DNA of 64,000 nucleotides, taken from positions 62,001-126,000 of the forward strand of contig NZ_PXYG01000007.1 of assembly GCF_003012775.1 (NCBI RefSeq), read 5' to 3'. Each line of letters starts with the position of its first letter. Within the stretch, counting starts at the first letter, position 1. This document shows positions 8,693 through 19,755 of this stretch, in pieces. Source of the DNA: Zobellella endophytica. GTDB lineage: Bacteria; Pseudomonadota; Gammaproteobacteria; Enterobacterales; Aeromonadaceae. The position numbers and the translations under genes were made by a program. Below the pieces are notes generated by a model. It saw nothing but the letters and a program-made list of their open reading frames with translations, made no database searches and was not told the DNA's origin.

Positions 8693-8794
8693 CACTTGTG
8701 TCCTGTGTATGGAATGTTGAACCTGTACTGGAAGTCGCCCCGGAGGTTATTGTGTTTGTGTTCGGAGACGGCAGGGCTTGCCAGCGGCGCTATC

Positions 8795-9472
8795 TTACCA
8801 GAAGTGGGAAAGCGGCAATAGCCGCACCAGCAGGGTTGGCCAGGGCGGCGACGCCGGTGCCAGCCACCACCCCCCCGCCAGCAGGGCGAGCAGCAACAGG
8901 TTGGCCAGGGGCGCGCGCCACTCGGCCAGTTTCATGGCGGTACCGAAGGACTTCTTGATGCGCCGCCCTTCCAGGTCGATGCTGTACAGCTCGTCTAGCA
9001 GCAGGTGGATAAAGGCGCCGGCAAAGACGAAGGCGCCGGTCTCCCAGGCGAGCGCGGCCGTCAGCCCGAACAGCCGGTGACCGATCACCACCACGGCCAG
9101 GGCGAACACCCCGTTGGCCAGCAGCGAATGCAGACTGCCCCTGTGCACCGTGAAACGGGCGAAGACCCAGCACAGGGGATAGCGGACAACGCCGTAGGCG
9201 GCGGCACCCAGCACCAGGGTATCGGTGAGCGGCAGCCGCTCCTGGCCGTAGAGCAGCGCCAGCATGGCACCCAGCACACCGAACAGCCGGAACAGGATGC
9301 GCAAGGAGCGGGAGCTGTCGGCGTCGATGTCCGGCAGTATGCCGCCCAGGGTACCGGCCAGCCACAGCAGGCACGCCTCGGCCATGGTCACCTGCTGGGC
9401 CCATACCATGACGCCGGCCAGCAGACCGCTGGCCGCGGTAGCCACCTGAATGTGGGTTCTGAAATCCGCCAT
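8795..9472 (-). CDS. Inner-membrane metal-dependent hydrolase, YdjM family
   Basis: 225 residues starting MADFRTHIQVATAASG. Family features are the N-terminal RTH motif, PDIDADSS near residue 49, the HRGSLHSLL motif and FIHLLLDELYSID, together supplying the His/Asp ligands of this membrane hydrolase family (DUF457). Five or more hydrophobic segments are evident. E. coli YdjM belongs to the LexA regulon; no SOS box was recognised here. The open frame extends upstream, but that extension is antisense to the hut region and has no family similarity. Confidence 0.8.
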   Translation of the reverse strand: MADFRTHIQVATAASGLLAGVMVWAQQVTMAEACLLWLAGTLGGILPDIDADSSRSLRILFRLFGVLGAMLALLYGQERLPLTDTLVLGAAAYGVVRYPLCWVFARFTVHRGSLHSLLANGVFALAVVVIGHRLFGLTAALAWETGAFVFAGAFIHLLLDELYSIDLEGRRIKKSFGTAMKLAEWRAPLANLLLLALLAGGWWLAPASPPWPTLLVRLLPLSHFW

Positions 9473-9525
9473 CGACCACTCGTCCCGGCTGAGAAAGGCG
9501 CCGAGTGTAGCATGCAAAGACTGGA

Positions 9526-9556
9526 TAAAAAAACAGGGCTGCCGAGGCAGCCCTGT
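9526..9556 (-). terminator. Intrinsic terminator of the hut operon
   Basis: On the minus strand the perfect 10-bp stem ACAGGGCTGC/GCAGCCCTGT is followed by a run of seven U, 27 bp after the hutH stop. It closes the hutI-to-hutH transcription unit. Confidence 0.9.
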
Positions 9557-9582
9557 CAAATGCCCCGCAAGCGGAGTCGTGC

Positions 9583-11115
9583 TCAGTGACTGGGCAGCAG
9601 GTCCGGCAGGACCAGGCGGCTCAGGGTGCCCGCCTTGAGCAGGGCGTCGGCCTGCTCGATATCGGGGGCGAAGAAGCGGTCCTTGTCGTAGTAGCTCACC
9701 TTCTCCCGCAGGGTCTCGCGCGCCAGCTCCAGCGGGGCCGTACTCTTGAGGCCGCCGCGGAAATCCAGGCCCTGGCAGGCCGCCAGCCACTCGATGGCCA
9801 GCACACCCCGGCTGTTTTCCACCATGGGCCACAGCCGGCGACCGCCGTTGGGCGCCATGGAGACGTGGTCTTCCTGGTTGGCGGAGGTGGGCAGCGAGTC
9901 GACCGAGTGCGGGTGGGCCAGCGCCTTGTTGTCGGACGCCAGGGCCGCGGCCGTCACCTGGGCGATCATAAAGCCGGAGTTGACGCCGCCGTTTTCCACC
10001 AGGAAAGGCGGCAGGCCGGACATATGGGTGTCCATCATCAGCGACACCCGCCGCTCGCTTAAGGATCCGATTTCGGCGATGGCCAGGGCGATGTTGTCCG
10101 CCGCCATGGCCACCGGCTCGGCGTGGAAATTGCCGCCGGAGATGACATCATTGTCCTCGGCGAACACCAGGGGATTGTCGGACACCGCGTTGCCCTCGAC
10201 AAGCAGCACTTCGGCGGCCTGGCGCAGCTGGGTCAGACAGGCGCCCATCACCTGGGGCTGGCAGCGCAGGGAGTAGGGATCCTGCACCTTGGCGCAGTTG
10301 ACATGGGTCTTGCTGATGTCGCTCTGCTCGCCCAGCACATGGCGGTAGGCGGCGGCGGCGTCGATCTGGCCGGCCTGGCCGCGTACCTCGTGGATGCGGG
10401 CATCGAAGGGGCGACGGGAGCTCAGGGTGGCTTCCACCGTCAGGCCGCCCACCACCACGGCGCTGGCGAACAGGTCTTCCGCCTCGAACAGGCCGCGCAG
10501 GGCGAAGGCAGTGGACACCTGGGTACCGTTCAGCAGCGCCAGGCCTTCCTTGGGCGCCAGGCCCATGGGCTTCAGGCCGGCGATCTCCAGCGCCTGTCCG
10601 GCGCTGATGATCTCGCCCTGGTAGCGGGCCTGGCCCTCGCCCAGCAGCACGCAGCTCATGTGCGCCAGGGGCGCCAGGTCACCGGAGGCGCCGACGGAGC
10701 CCTTGCCGGGGATGCAGGGGTAGACGCCGTGGTTGACCAGCGCCATCAGCGCCTCCAGCACCTGCAGGCGGATACCGGAGTAACCGCGGGCCAGGCTGTT
10801 GATCTTGAGCACCATGATCAGCCGCACCAGCTCGTCGCTGATGAGCTCACCCAGGCCGGTGGCGTGGGACAGCACCAGGGATCGCTGCAGGGTTTCCAGA
10901 TCTTCCGGCTTGATGCGGGTGTTGGCCAGCAGGCCGAAACCGGTGTTGATGCCGTACACGGTGCGGTCTTCCGCCACCATGCGGTTGACGCAGTCGACCG
11001 AGGCCTGGATGGCGCCATGAGTGCCCGGATCCAGGCTCAGCTTGACCGGCAGTTCATAGGCCTGGCGCATCTGCGCCAGGGTCATTTTTCCGGGGTTGAT
11101 TACAAGGTTTGACAT
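9583..11115 (-). CDS. hutH: Histidine ammonia-lyase
   Basis: 510 residues, the usual family length. It deaminates histidine to urocanate, the first step of the hut pathway. The MIO-forming triad Ala143-Ser144-Gly145 is intact in [14 protein letters not shown]. Other active-site landmarks are kept: YGINTGFG (Tyr54), VLSHATG (His84), [17 protein letters not shown] (with the catalytic Tyr and Arg), GGNFHAEP (Phe) and NQEDHVSM (Glu). It is the last gene of the operon, 12 bp after a paralogue that has lost the triad, and is followed by a strong terminator. Confidence 0.96.
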   Translation of the reverse strand: MSNLVINPGKMTLAQMRQAYELPVKLSLDPGTHGAIQASVDCVNRMVAEDRTVYGINTGFGLLANTRIKPEDLETLQRSLVLSHATGLGELISDELVRLIMVLKINSLARGYSGIRLQVLEALMALVNHGVYPCIPGKGSVGASGDLAPLAHMSCVLLGEGQARYQGEIISAGQALEIAGLKPMGLAPKEGLALLNGTQVSTAFALRGLFEAEDLFASAVVVGGLTVEATLSSRRPFDARIHEVRGQAGQIDAAAAYRHVLGEQSDISKTHVNCAKVQDPYSLRCQPQVMGACLTQLRQAAEVLLVEGNAVSDNPLVFAEDNDVISGGNFHAEPVAMAADNIALAIAEIGSLSERRVSLMMDTHMSGLPPFLVENGGVNSGFMIAQVTAAALASDNKALAHPHSVDSLPTSANQEDHVSMAPNGGRRLWPMVENSRGVLAIEWLAACQGLDFRGGLKSTAPLELARETLREKVSYYDKDRFFAPDIEQADALLKAGTLSRLVLPDLLPSH

Positions 11116-11127
11116 AAGGTGATTACC

Positions 11128-12666
11128 TCAGGCATCGAGTTGAGGAAACAGCTGGCACAAGGGCGCCAACGATTGTTGTTCTCGCAGCAACCCGTAAGTT
11201 GCGCGTATATCCAGGTGGAGTGAGTGCTCTTCTTCATAGAAAGCGACCCGCTCTCTCAGCAGCCGCCAGGCCAGGCCGGTGCCGAGACCAAATGGCTTTT
11301 CTTCAATAAAGTCGAATGCTTGCCCTGCAAGCAAGAATTCAATCGCCAGCACATGGAAGGCGTTATCCAGGGCCTTGTCGAGCTTCAAGGCACTGCTTTC
11401 GCCCAGGCTCAGGTGATCTTCCTGCAAGCCGGAAGTCAGGAAGTTGTCGGTCACCGCCGGCTGAGCCAAGCGCTTGTTATCGGCCACCAGTGACGCGGCC
11501 GAATACTGTGCGATCATCATGCCCGATTTGACCCCGCTGCCGCGGGTCAGGAAAGGCGGCAGCCTGTTGGCCTGGGGCGTGACCAAGCGGTAGCTGCGCC
11601 GCTCCGAAATCGAGCTCCACTCGCACACGGCGATGGCCAGCAGGTCACAGGCCATCGCAACCGACTCGCCGTGGGGGTTGGCTTGGGACATCACCCGATA
11701 TCCCTGCTCTCCCCGAATCACCAGGGGGTTGTCGGTCGCCGAGTTCAGCTCGGCGTTAACCTGAGCGGCTGCGTGCTCGAACTGATCGCGGCAAGCGCCA
11801 TGCACCTGGGGAATGGATCTCAGGCTCAGCGCGTCCTGCAGATGCTCTCCCTGGCACCCGGCCAGGATCTGGCTGTCCTGCAGCAACTGGCGCAGGTTTT
11901 CACCGCTCCGCTCGACACCGGCGTGTCGCTTGCGCCGGGTCACCGCCGGCGACAGGGCATCGAGCTGGCCTCGCAGGGCCTCAAAACTCATGGCCCCGAT
12001 CACATCGGCCCAGGCGGCGAGCATTGCCGTGTCCGCCAGGGTCAGGCAGGCTAGGCCGGTCATGGCCGGGGTGCCGTTGACCAGGCAGAGCCCGTCCTTG
12101 GGGCCGAGTACCACCGGCGCCATGCCGATGGCATCCAGCGCCTGCTGTGCCGGCTGTCGCCGGCCTCGAAACTCGACCTCACCCTGCCCCAGCAGTGCCA
12201 GGCCGATGTGGGCCATATGGCTGAGATAACCGACAGAGCCCTGGGCCGGCACCAGGGGGACTATGCCTTCGTTCAACAGACGTATCAGGCCTTCGACAAC
12301 CCCGGGGCTGACCCCGGAGCAGCCATGGCTGTAGTTGATGACGGCGCAGCACATGATGGCGCGAACCTGTTCGCTTCGAAGGGGGGCGCCGATGCCACAG
12401 GAATGGCTCATCAGCGTGTGCCAGGAAAGCTTCTGTAACTGGTTACGCTCAAGCACCACGTCGCACAGGGCGCCCAGGCCGGTATTGATGCCATAGTAAG
12501 GCCGCCCGGAGTCGGCAAAAGCCTCGACCGCGGCGCGCGCATCACCGATCCGCGCCCAGGCAGCGTCCGACAGCGAGAGTTGGGCGCCGAAGCGGGCCAC
12601 CCGCACCACCTCCCGCCACTCCAGTTCCTGATCTGCAATCATCACGGAGGGTTGCGGCTTAGTCAT
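11128..12666 (-). CDS. HutH paralogue lacking the MIO triad; candidate betaine (trimethylamine) lyase
   Basis: 512 residues, clearly of the histidine/phenylalanine ammonia-lyase fold: YYGINTGLG, LMSHSCG, LVNGTP, QDALSLRSIPQVHGAC, QEDHLSL. At residues 143-150 the sequence is GSVGYLSH, where true HutH has [11 protein letters not shown]: exactly the three residues that cyclise to the MIO electrophile are missing, with no frameshift. The catalytic Tyr of QDPYSLR is Leu280, and the active-site Phe (GGNFH) is replaced by Pro331 (QANPH). His, Asn, Arg283 and Glu equivalents remain, so it looks like a remodelled enzyme rather than a dead one. Its start codon overlaps the stop of the BCCT transporter by 8 bp. 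As I recall, the MIO-free lyase ergothionase removes trimethylamine from ergothioneine. I infer a similar role on hercynine or ergothioneine; the substrate is unproven. Confidence 0.85.
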   Translation of the reverse strand: MTKPQPSVMIADQELEWREVVRVARFGAQLSLSDAAWARIGDARAAVEAFADSGRPYYGINTGLGALCDVVLERNQLQKLSWHTLMSHSCGIGAPLRSEQVRAIMCCAVINYSHGCSGVSPGVVEGLIRLLNEGIVPLVPAQGSVGYLSHMAHIGLALLGQGEVEFRGRRQPAQQALDAIGMAPVVLGPKDGLCLVNGTPAMTGLACLTLADTAMLAAWADVIGAMSFEALRGQLDALSPAVTRRKRHAGVERSGENLRQLLQDSQILAGCQGEHLQDALSLRSIPQVHGACRDQFEHAAAQVNAELNSATDNPLVIRGEQGYRVMSQANPHGESVAMACDLLAIAVCEWSSISERRSYRLVTPQANRLPPFLTRGSGVKSGMMIAQYSAASLVADNKRLAQPAVTDNFLTSGLQEDHLSLGESSALKLDKALDNAFHVLAIEFLLAGQAFDFIEEKPFGLGTGLAWRLLRERVAFYEEEHSLHLDIRATYGLLREQQSLAPLCQLFPQLDA

Positions 12667-14251
12667 TGACGACTCCCGCCTTCAGGCTGGATGCAGACGG
12701 TTCCTCATCGGCACACTCCTTCTTGGTGATAAACACCCGGGCGCCGGCCGCCACGATAAGCACGAACAGGAACAGCACCGAGAAACCACCGGCGGCGGCG
12801 AGGAACTTGATACCGTCGACCCCCTGGGCACCGCCGCCGAAGGCCACCATGATATAGGCGATGGCGCCGATGGACAGTCCCCAGATGATCTTCTGCGCCT
12901 TGGGCGACTCCTCGTCCGCACTGATGTTCTTGGTACAGATGGTCGCGATGGTGGACGACATGGAATCGGCGGCAGTGGCGAAGGAGATGATCAGTGTAAA
13001 GATGGCCAGGGGCACCAGCACTGCGGAGAACGGCAGATGCTGCAGGAAGCCCCACAATCCCGAGACGGCACCGTTCTCGGTGACCACCTTGACCAGATCC
13101 AGGGTACCGTCCAGTTGCCACTTGATGGCGGAGCCGCCCCAGATGGCGAACCAGACCATGCCGAATACCGAAGGCAGGATCCAGTTGATGATCAGAAACT
13201 CGCGCAGTGTCCGGCCATAGGAGATACGCGCCAGGAACAGGCCCATCAGCGGGGCATAGGCGATCCAGATGGACCAGTCGTACATGGTCCACCAGGTGAC
13301 CAGGGCTTCGCCCCCGGACTCTTTGGTATCGAACGCCCACAGGAAGAAGTTGTCCAGCCAGTAGCCGAGGCTGGTCACCGACAGGCTGAAGATATAGCTC
13401 ACGGGCCCGACCAGCAGCAGTATGACCATAAAGCCATAGAATATATAGGCGTTGACCGATGACAGGAAACGAATGCCGCGCTTGAGCCCGGACAGGGCCG
13501 AGGTGATAAAGATGGCGGAGATGAGCAGGGTCAGTACAAGCCAGGTGGTCGGGCTCGACTTGATGCCGTATTCGGCTTCAATCCCCGAGCCGATCAGCGC
13601 CAGGCCGGCACCCAGCGAGGAAGCCAGACCCAAAGCAATAGCCAGTACGGAAATGATATCGATCAAGGAACGCACCACCGGCTTGCGCTCGTGACCGCCG
13701 ATCACCGGCGCAATCGTCGAGGCGATGGAGAAATCCTTCTTCCGGTTGTAGTGCATGTAGCCGATCATCAGGCCGACGATGGAATAGATGGCATAGGGAA
13801 TGAAGCTCCAGTTATGGAAACTTCGGGCGATTGCAAAAACAGCGGCTTCACCGGTATTGGCGGCAAACGACTGGTTGGCGATTTCCCCGTAGATGTTGCC
13901 CATATAGATAATGGGCTCGTTTACCGAATAGGTCACGACACCGGTCGCGATACCGCCGGTCAGCGCCATGGCGAAGGTGGTCGCCATCGAGAACGTCGGC
14001 TTGGCATTGGCTCCCCCCAGGCGGATATTGCCGGCCTTGGAGAAGAAAATATAAGCCACGACGCCCAGTGCCGATACCGCCAGCAACTGGTAGAGCCAGG
14101 CAAAATCAGACAGTGAAAAGTAGAAAATATCCTTGGCTACTTTCACCAATAACTCGTTGTTGATCAGTCCCACCGCCACGGCAATGAGAACGATCGCGAA
14201 CGCCGGCACAAATACACCGACATTCAGGCTTTTTTTTCCGTTGACAGACAT
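12659..14251 (-). CDS. BCCT family transporter in the hut operon
   Basis: 530 residues from the ATG at 14251 with AAGGAAGG upstream; about twelve membrane helices. Family landmarks: ALTGGIATGVVTYSVNEPI (TM3 region), HNWSFIPYAIYSIVGL (TM4), and WSIWIAYAPLMGLFLARISYGRTLREF (TM8 and following loop, matching the BCCT signature). BCCT carriers move betaine, carnitine or choline; the aromatic cage that holds the trimethylammonium head is partly kept here (Trp and Tyr in TM4, Trp/Tyr in TM8), with Tyr replacing two of the usual Trp. Genomic position between hutU and the MIO-less HutH paralogue suggests a histidine betaine as substrate, but plain histidine or urocanate cannot be excluded. Confidence 0.88.
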   Translation of the reverse strand: MSVNGKKSLNVGVFVPAFAIVLIAVAVGLINNELLVKVAKDIFYFSLSDFAWLYQLLAVSALGVVAYIFFSKAGNIRLGGANAKPTFSMATTFAMALTGGIATGVVTYSVNEPIIYMGNIYGEIANQSFAANTGEAAVFAIARSFHNWSFIPYAIYSIVGLMIGYMHYNRKKDFSIASTIAPVIGGHERKPVVRSLIDIISVLAIALGLASSLGAGLALIGSGIEAEYGIKSSPTTWLVLTLLISAIFITSALSGLKRGIRFLSSVNAYIFYGFMVILLLVGPVSYIFSLSVTSLGYWLDNFFLWAFDTKESGGEALVTWWTMYDWSIWIAYAPLMGLFLARISYGRTLREFLIINWILPSVFGMVWFAIWGGSAIKWQLDGTLDLVKVVTENGAVSGLWGFLQHLPFSAVLVPLAIFTLIISFATAADSMSSTIATICTKNISADEESPKAQKIIWGLSIGAIAYIMVAFGGGAQGVDGIKFLAAAGGFSVLFLFVLIVAAGARVFITKKECADEEPSASSLKAGVVND

Positions 14252-14350
14252 ATTTCCTTCCTTGTCGACATGACATCGAAAGCCAGAACGGGAGCCGGCA
14301 CCGGAAACAACAACCGGCACCGGCTCCTTCTCTACTATGGGTCGCTGATG

Positions 14351-16033
<1,683 letters not shown>

Positions 16034-16047
16034 GTGGGTTTCCCTCT

Positions 16048-16977
16048 TTACAGTGTCAAAGTATGAATCAACCGAGCCGCCAGCCTGGCCGTGTGGCCAT
16101 CCACGTCATACTCGGGGTTGAGCTCGGCCAAATCGGCGAGCCGGAGCTTGCCACTGGCCTTGATCTGTTCAATTACGGGTTCAATCAAATCCAGCCCCAC
16201 CCCCCGGGCCGCCGGCGCACTCACGCCGGGTGCCTGGGCGGCGGGGAACACATCGATGTCGATGGTCAGGTAGAGGTGGTCGCAGCGACCGATAAAGTCC
16301 GCCACCTCCTGCTGCAGCCGGGGCAGAGTCGCCGCCGTCATGGCCCTGTCTTCCCATACCAGCACCCCGAGATCTTCGGCGCGCCGGAACAGATTTTGGG
16401 TGTTGGCGGCCCGGCTCACCCCCAGGCAGGCATACTGGAACGGCCAGCCCCGCTGCGCGCTCGCCTCGGCGATCTGAGCAAAGGGGGTGCCGGACGACAC
16501 CACAAACCGCGGATCGCGCAGATCGAAGTGGGCGTCGAAATTGATAATGCCGATGCGCGGGCTCTGCTCGCGTGGCGCCAGATGCCCGGCCAGACCCGAC
16601 CAGGAGCCGAAGGCCACCTCGTGGCCGCCGCCCATCACGATGGGGAAATGGCCCAGGTCCAGCGCCTCGCTCACCCGGGCGGACAGGGCCAGGTGGGCCC
16701 CTTCCAGATCCTCGCCCTGGCAAACCACGTCGCCGGCGTCGAACACGGCCGTGCCCTGGTGCCAGGCCAGACTGCCCAGCATCCTGCGCATGGCCGCCGG
16801 GCCCTTGGCGGCGCCGACGCGGCCCCGGTTGCGGCGTACCCCTTCGTCACAGCCAAAGCCGATCAGCACGGCGCCCGGCTCCCGGGCCTGTTCCAGCGGC
16901 TGCACCTGCTGGTGCCAGCGGGCGGTGTCGGGCTCGGGATCGACCCGGCCGGTCCAGGGGGTCATGTCAGTCTTCAT
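16048..16977 (-). CDS. hutG: Formimidoylglutamase
   Basis: 309 residues of the ureohydrolase (arginase) superfamily. It hydrolyses N-formimino-glutamate to glutamate and formamide, the last step of the four-step hut pathway. Dinuclear Mn ligands are visible: GGGHE (His119), DAHFD (Asp148, His150, Asp152) and the DIDVFPAA motif. I start at the ATG at 16977, which overlaps the hutI stop as ATGA. No alternative HutF deiminase gene is present, consistent with the direct formamide route. Confidence 0.94.
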   Translation of the reverse strand: MKTDMTPWTGRVDPEPDTARWHQQVQPLEQAREPGAVLIGFGCDEGVRRNRGRVGAAKGPAAMRRMLGSLAWHQGTAVFDAGDVVCQGEDLEGAHLALSARVSEALDLGHFPIVMGGGHEVAFGSWSGLAGHLAPREQSPRIGIINFDAHFDLRDPRFVVSSGTPFAQIAEASAQRGWPFQYACLGVSRAANTQNLFRRAEDLGVLVWEDRAMTAATLPRLQQEVADFIGRCDHLYLTIDIDVFPAAQAPGVSAPAARGVGLDLIEPVIEQIKASGKLRLADLAELNPEYDVDGHTARLAARLIHTLTL

Positions 16978-18182
16978 GCAGGCTCTCCCGCCACGATGCG
17001 ATGTACGAGCCGGGGCAGGCCCACGCTGTAGGCCAGCTCGGCGTAATTGTCGGTATCCCACAGGCACAGATCCGCCGCCATACCCGGCACTATCCGGCCA
17101 CACTCGCGCTGCAAGCCCAGGGCCCGGGCACCCTGGGCGGTAACGCCGCGCAGGGCTTCCACCGGGGTCAGGCGGAACAGGGTGCAGGCCATGTTCAGCA
17201 TTAGCCTGAGGCTGAAGATGGGCGAGGTGCCGGGGTTGGCGTCGGTGGCCAGGGCCATGGGCACGCCGTGGCGACGCAGCAGTTCGATGGGCGGCACCTT
17301 GGTTTCGCGCAGTATGTAGAAGGCGCCGGGCAACAGGGTGGCGACGGTGCCGGCCTCGGCCAGGGCTTCCACCCCCGCCTCGTCCAGGTATTCCACATGA
17401 TCCACCGACAGCGCGCCGGCGCGGGCGGCGGCGGCGCTGCCGCCCAGGTTCGACAGCTGCTCGGTATGACCCTTGATGGCCAGACCGTGGGCCCGGGCGG
17501 CGGCATAGACCCGTTCGCACTGGGCGACCGAGAAGGCGATGTTCTCGCAGAACACGTCCACCGCGTCCGCCAGCCCTTCGGCGGCGGCGGCCGGGATCAT
17601 CCGCTGGCACACCAGCTCGATGTAGCCATCGGCATCGTCTTTATATTCCGGCGGCAGGGCGTGGGCGCCCAGCAGGGTGGTGACCACCCGCACCTTGAGC
17701 TCGCGCCCCAGGCGGCGCGCCACCCGCAGCATCTTGAGCTCGTTTTCCAGATCCAGGCCGTAGCCGGACTTGATCTCGACCGTGGTCACCCCGTCCGCCA
17801 TCAGCGCCTCGAGGCGCGGACGGGCGGCGGCGAACAACTCTTCCTCCGAGGCGGCGCGGGTGGCCCGCACCGTGCTGAGGATGCCGCCGCCGGCGCGGGC
17901 TATTTCTTCATAGCTCTTGCCTTCGAGCCGGGCTTCGAACTCCCCGGCCCGGTTGCCGCCATACACCAGGTGGGTATGGCAGTCCACCAGCCCCGGGGTC
18001 AGCAGCCGGCCTTCGGCATCGACCAGCTCAAAACCGGCACGGTCGGCCTCGCTCAGCGCTCTCATGGGTTTCAGCCAGTCGATGCGGCCATCTTTCACTG
18101 CCACCGCCATGGGTTCGGCGGCGGCGTCGAGGCCGTCAAACAGGGTGGCGTCGATCCAGAGGCGGTGGGGTGACTGTGGCAT
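16974..18182 (-). CDS. hutI: Imidazolonepropionase
   Basis: 402 residues of the amidohydrolase superfamily. It hydrolyses 4-imidazolone-5-propionate to N-formimino-glutamate. Metal-binding HTH at residues 69-71 ([11 protein letters not shown]), [18 protein letters not shown], the KGHTEQLSN histidine, and [11 protein letters not shown] with the metal-binding Asp are all present. It is the promoter-proximal gene of the minus-strand hut operon; a TGTATATACA operator sits 24 bp upstream of its ATG. Confidence 0.96.
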   Translation of the reverse strand: MPQSPHRLWIDATLFDGLDAAAEPMAVAVKDGRIDWLKPMRALSEADRAGFELVDAEGRLLTPGLVDCHTHLVYGGNRAGEFEARLEGKSYEEIARAGGGILSTVRATRAASEEELFAAARPRLEALMADGVTTVEIKSGYGLDLENELKMLRVARRLGRELKVRVVTTLLGAHALPPEYKDDADGYIELVCQRMIPAAAAEGLADAVDVFCENIAFSVAQCERVYAAARAHGLAIKGHTEQLSNLGGSAAAARAGALSVDHVEYLDEAGVEALAEAGTVATLLPGAFYILRETKVPPIELLRRHGVPMALATDANPGTSPIFSLRLMLNMACTLFRLTPVEALRGVTAQGARALGLQRECGRIVPGMAADLCLWDTDNYAELAYSVGLPRLVHRIVAGEPA

Positions 18183-18205
18183 GGCTGGCTCCTTGATGCG
18201 ATATT

Positions 18206-18215
18206 TGTATATACA
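18206..18215. promoter_or_regulatory. Candidate HutC operator 1
   Basis: The perfect palindrome TGTATATACA lies just upstream of hutI. The same 10-mer recurs before the divergent YjiH gene, and a variant precedes hutC itself. HutC is a GntR-family repressor that binds short palindromes of this kind and releases them on binding urocanate. Confidence 0.65.
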
Positions 18216-18322
18216 TTTAAACTTTCATTTGCTCTTTGGCAAGTATCGCTCGATAAAAAACCCGGGTTTATCGATCATGATCACATAAAAAATAGACAAA
18301 AGATTAACACCAGGTGCATTTT

Positions 18323-18332
18323 TGTATATACA
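18323..18332. promoter_or_regulatory. Candidate HutC operator 2
   Basis: A second exact TGTATATACA (context TTTTGTATATACATTAA) 30 bp before the YjiH-family start codon. The two operators are 117 bp apart and probably let one repressor control both divergent units. Confidence 0.65.
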
Positions 18333-18361
18333 TTAAGCGTTACTCACAAGGAGGTCATTCC

Positions 18362-19672
18362 ATGCACCAGGTTACGGAACAATCCCGGTCCCACGGCAAG
18401 GCCATTTGCCGGCTGCTGGGCCTGAGCGCCATTGGCATCTTTATCTTCTTTATCCCCATCAGCCTGCAGGGCAGGACCAGCATACCGCTGGATCATATGG
18501 TGGGTTGGCTGCGCGCTGCCCTGGGCGAAAGCGGCGCCGGCTGGTACGCCATGGGGATGATAGTGGCGGGGGCCATTTATCCGCTGGCCACCGGCCGCTG
18601 GAAACAGAGCCCGACCGACGGCGTCTTCCTGGTGCTGAAATGGCTGGGGGTGGCGGCGGGCCTGATGGCGCTCACCGGGCTGGGCCCGGCGGCCTTGCAG
18701 GCGCCGGACATGCTGCCCTTCCTGTTCAACAAGCTGGTGATCTCGGTGGGGTTGATCGTGCCCATCGGCTCGGTGTTCCTGGCCTTCCTGGTGGGTTACG
18801 GCCTGCTCGAGGCCATCGGCATCCTGGTGCAAAAGCTGATGCAGCCGATCTGGCGTACCCCGGGCCGCTCGGCCATCGATGCGGTGGCCTCCTTCGTGGG
18901 CAGCTATTCCATCGGCCTGCTGATCACCAACCGGGTATACAGCGCGGGCCACTACTCGGCACGGGAAGCGGCCATCATCGCCACCGGCTTCTCCACCGTC
19001 TCCGCCACCTTTATGATCATCGTGGCCAAGACCCTGGGGCTGATGGAGATCTGGAACCAGTACTTCTGGCTGACCCTGCTGATCACCTTTATTGTCACCG
19101 CCATCACGGTGCGGCTGCCGCCCCTCTCTCGCATGGACAACAGCGCCGCACACCGGGAGCCGGAAGGCGAGCCCGGCAACCGCCTGGCCACCGCCTGGCA
19201 GAACGGGCTGGAGGTGGCCGAGCAGGCGCCGCCGCTCGGCCGCAACGTGTTCGACAACTTCAAGGACGGCCTGGTGATGACCATCAGCATACTGCCGTCC
19301 ATCATGTCGGTGGGGCTGATCGGCCTGATGGTGGCCAAATACACCCCGCTGTTCGACTGGCTGGGCTATCTGTTCTATCCGGTGACCTGGCTGTGGGGCC
19401 TGGAGGACGGCATGCTGCTCGCCAAGGCTACCGCCTCGGGGCTGGCGGAGATGTTCCTGCCGGCACTGCTGATGGCCGAGGCCGACTTCGTGGCCCGCTT
19501 CGCCGCCGGCGTGGTGTGCGTGTCGTCGGTGCTGTTCTTCTCGGCTTCGATTCCCTGCATACTGGCGACCCGCATCCCGCTCAAGGTCGGCACCCTGGTG
19601 CTGGTGTGGTTTATCCGCGCCTTGCTCAGCCTGCTGCTGGCCATCCCGGTCGCCATGCTGATCTCCCCCTGA
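18362..19672 (+). CDS. YjiH family membrane protein (nucleoside-recognition/Gate domain), candidate hut transporter
   Basis: 436 residues from the ATG at 18362, with AAGGAGGT before it. About ten hydrophobic segments; the Gate-type segments are VASFVGSYSIGLLITNRVY and the second-half copy WGLEDGMLLAKATASGLAEMFLP. The family has been treated as transporters of unknown substrate. Its HutC-like operator and divergent position to hutI place it in the hut regulon, so I infer a role in histidine or urocanate uptake. A GC-rich hairpin follows the gene. Confidence 0.75.
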   Translation: MHQVTEQSRSHGKAICRLLGLSAIGIFIFFIPISLQGRTSIPLDHMVGWLRAALGESGAGWYAMGMIVAGAIYPLATGRWKQSPTDGVFLVLKWLGVAAGLMALTGLGPAALQAPDMLPFLFNKLVISVGLIVPIGSVFLAFLVGYGLLEAIGILVQKLMQPIWRTPGRSAIDAVASFVGSYSIGLLITNRVYSAGHYSAREAAIIATGFSTVSATFMIIVAKTLGLMEIWNQYFWLTLLITFIVTAITVRLPPLSRMDNSAAHREPEGEPGNRLATAWQNGLEVAEQAPPLGRNVFDNFKDGLVMTISILPSIMSVGLIGLMVAKYTPLFDWLGYLFYPVTWLWGLEDGMLLAKATASGLAEMFLPALLMAEADFVARFAAGVVCVSSVLFFSASIPCILATRIPLKVGTLVLVWFIRALLSLLLAIPVAMLISP

Positions 19673-19680
19673 ATCTCCAC

Positions 19681-19703
19681 CAGCCCGGTAGCCTCCCGGG
19701 CTG
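19681..19703 (+). terminator. Hairpin after the YjiH gene
   Basis: Stem CAGCCCGG/CCGGGCTG 8 bp after the stop codon. There is no strong U-tract, so termination efficiency is uncertain. Confidence 0.5.
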
Positions 19704-19755
19704 GCTCCCGCCCGCCCTTGCCGTTAAGATGTCGCTTTTTCCAGAGAGACATCAC

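Noticed and set aside
11128-12666. The MIO-less HutH paralogue as a simple pseudogene
   Set aside because: The frame is intact over 512 codons, the deletion is exactly three residues, other active-site residues are kept, and the gene is translationally coupled inside an operon.
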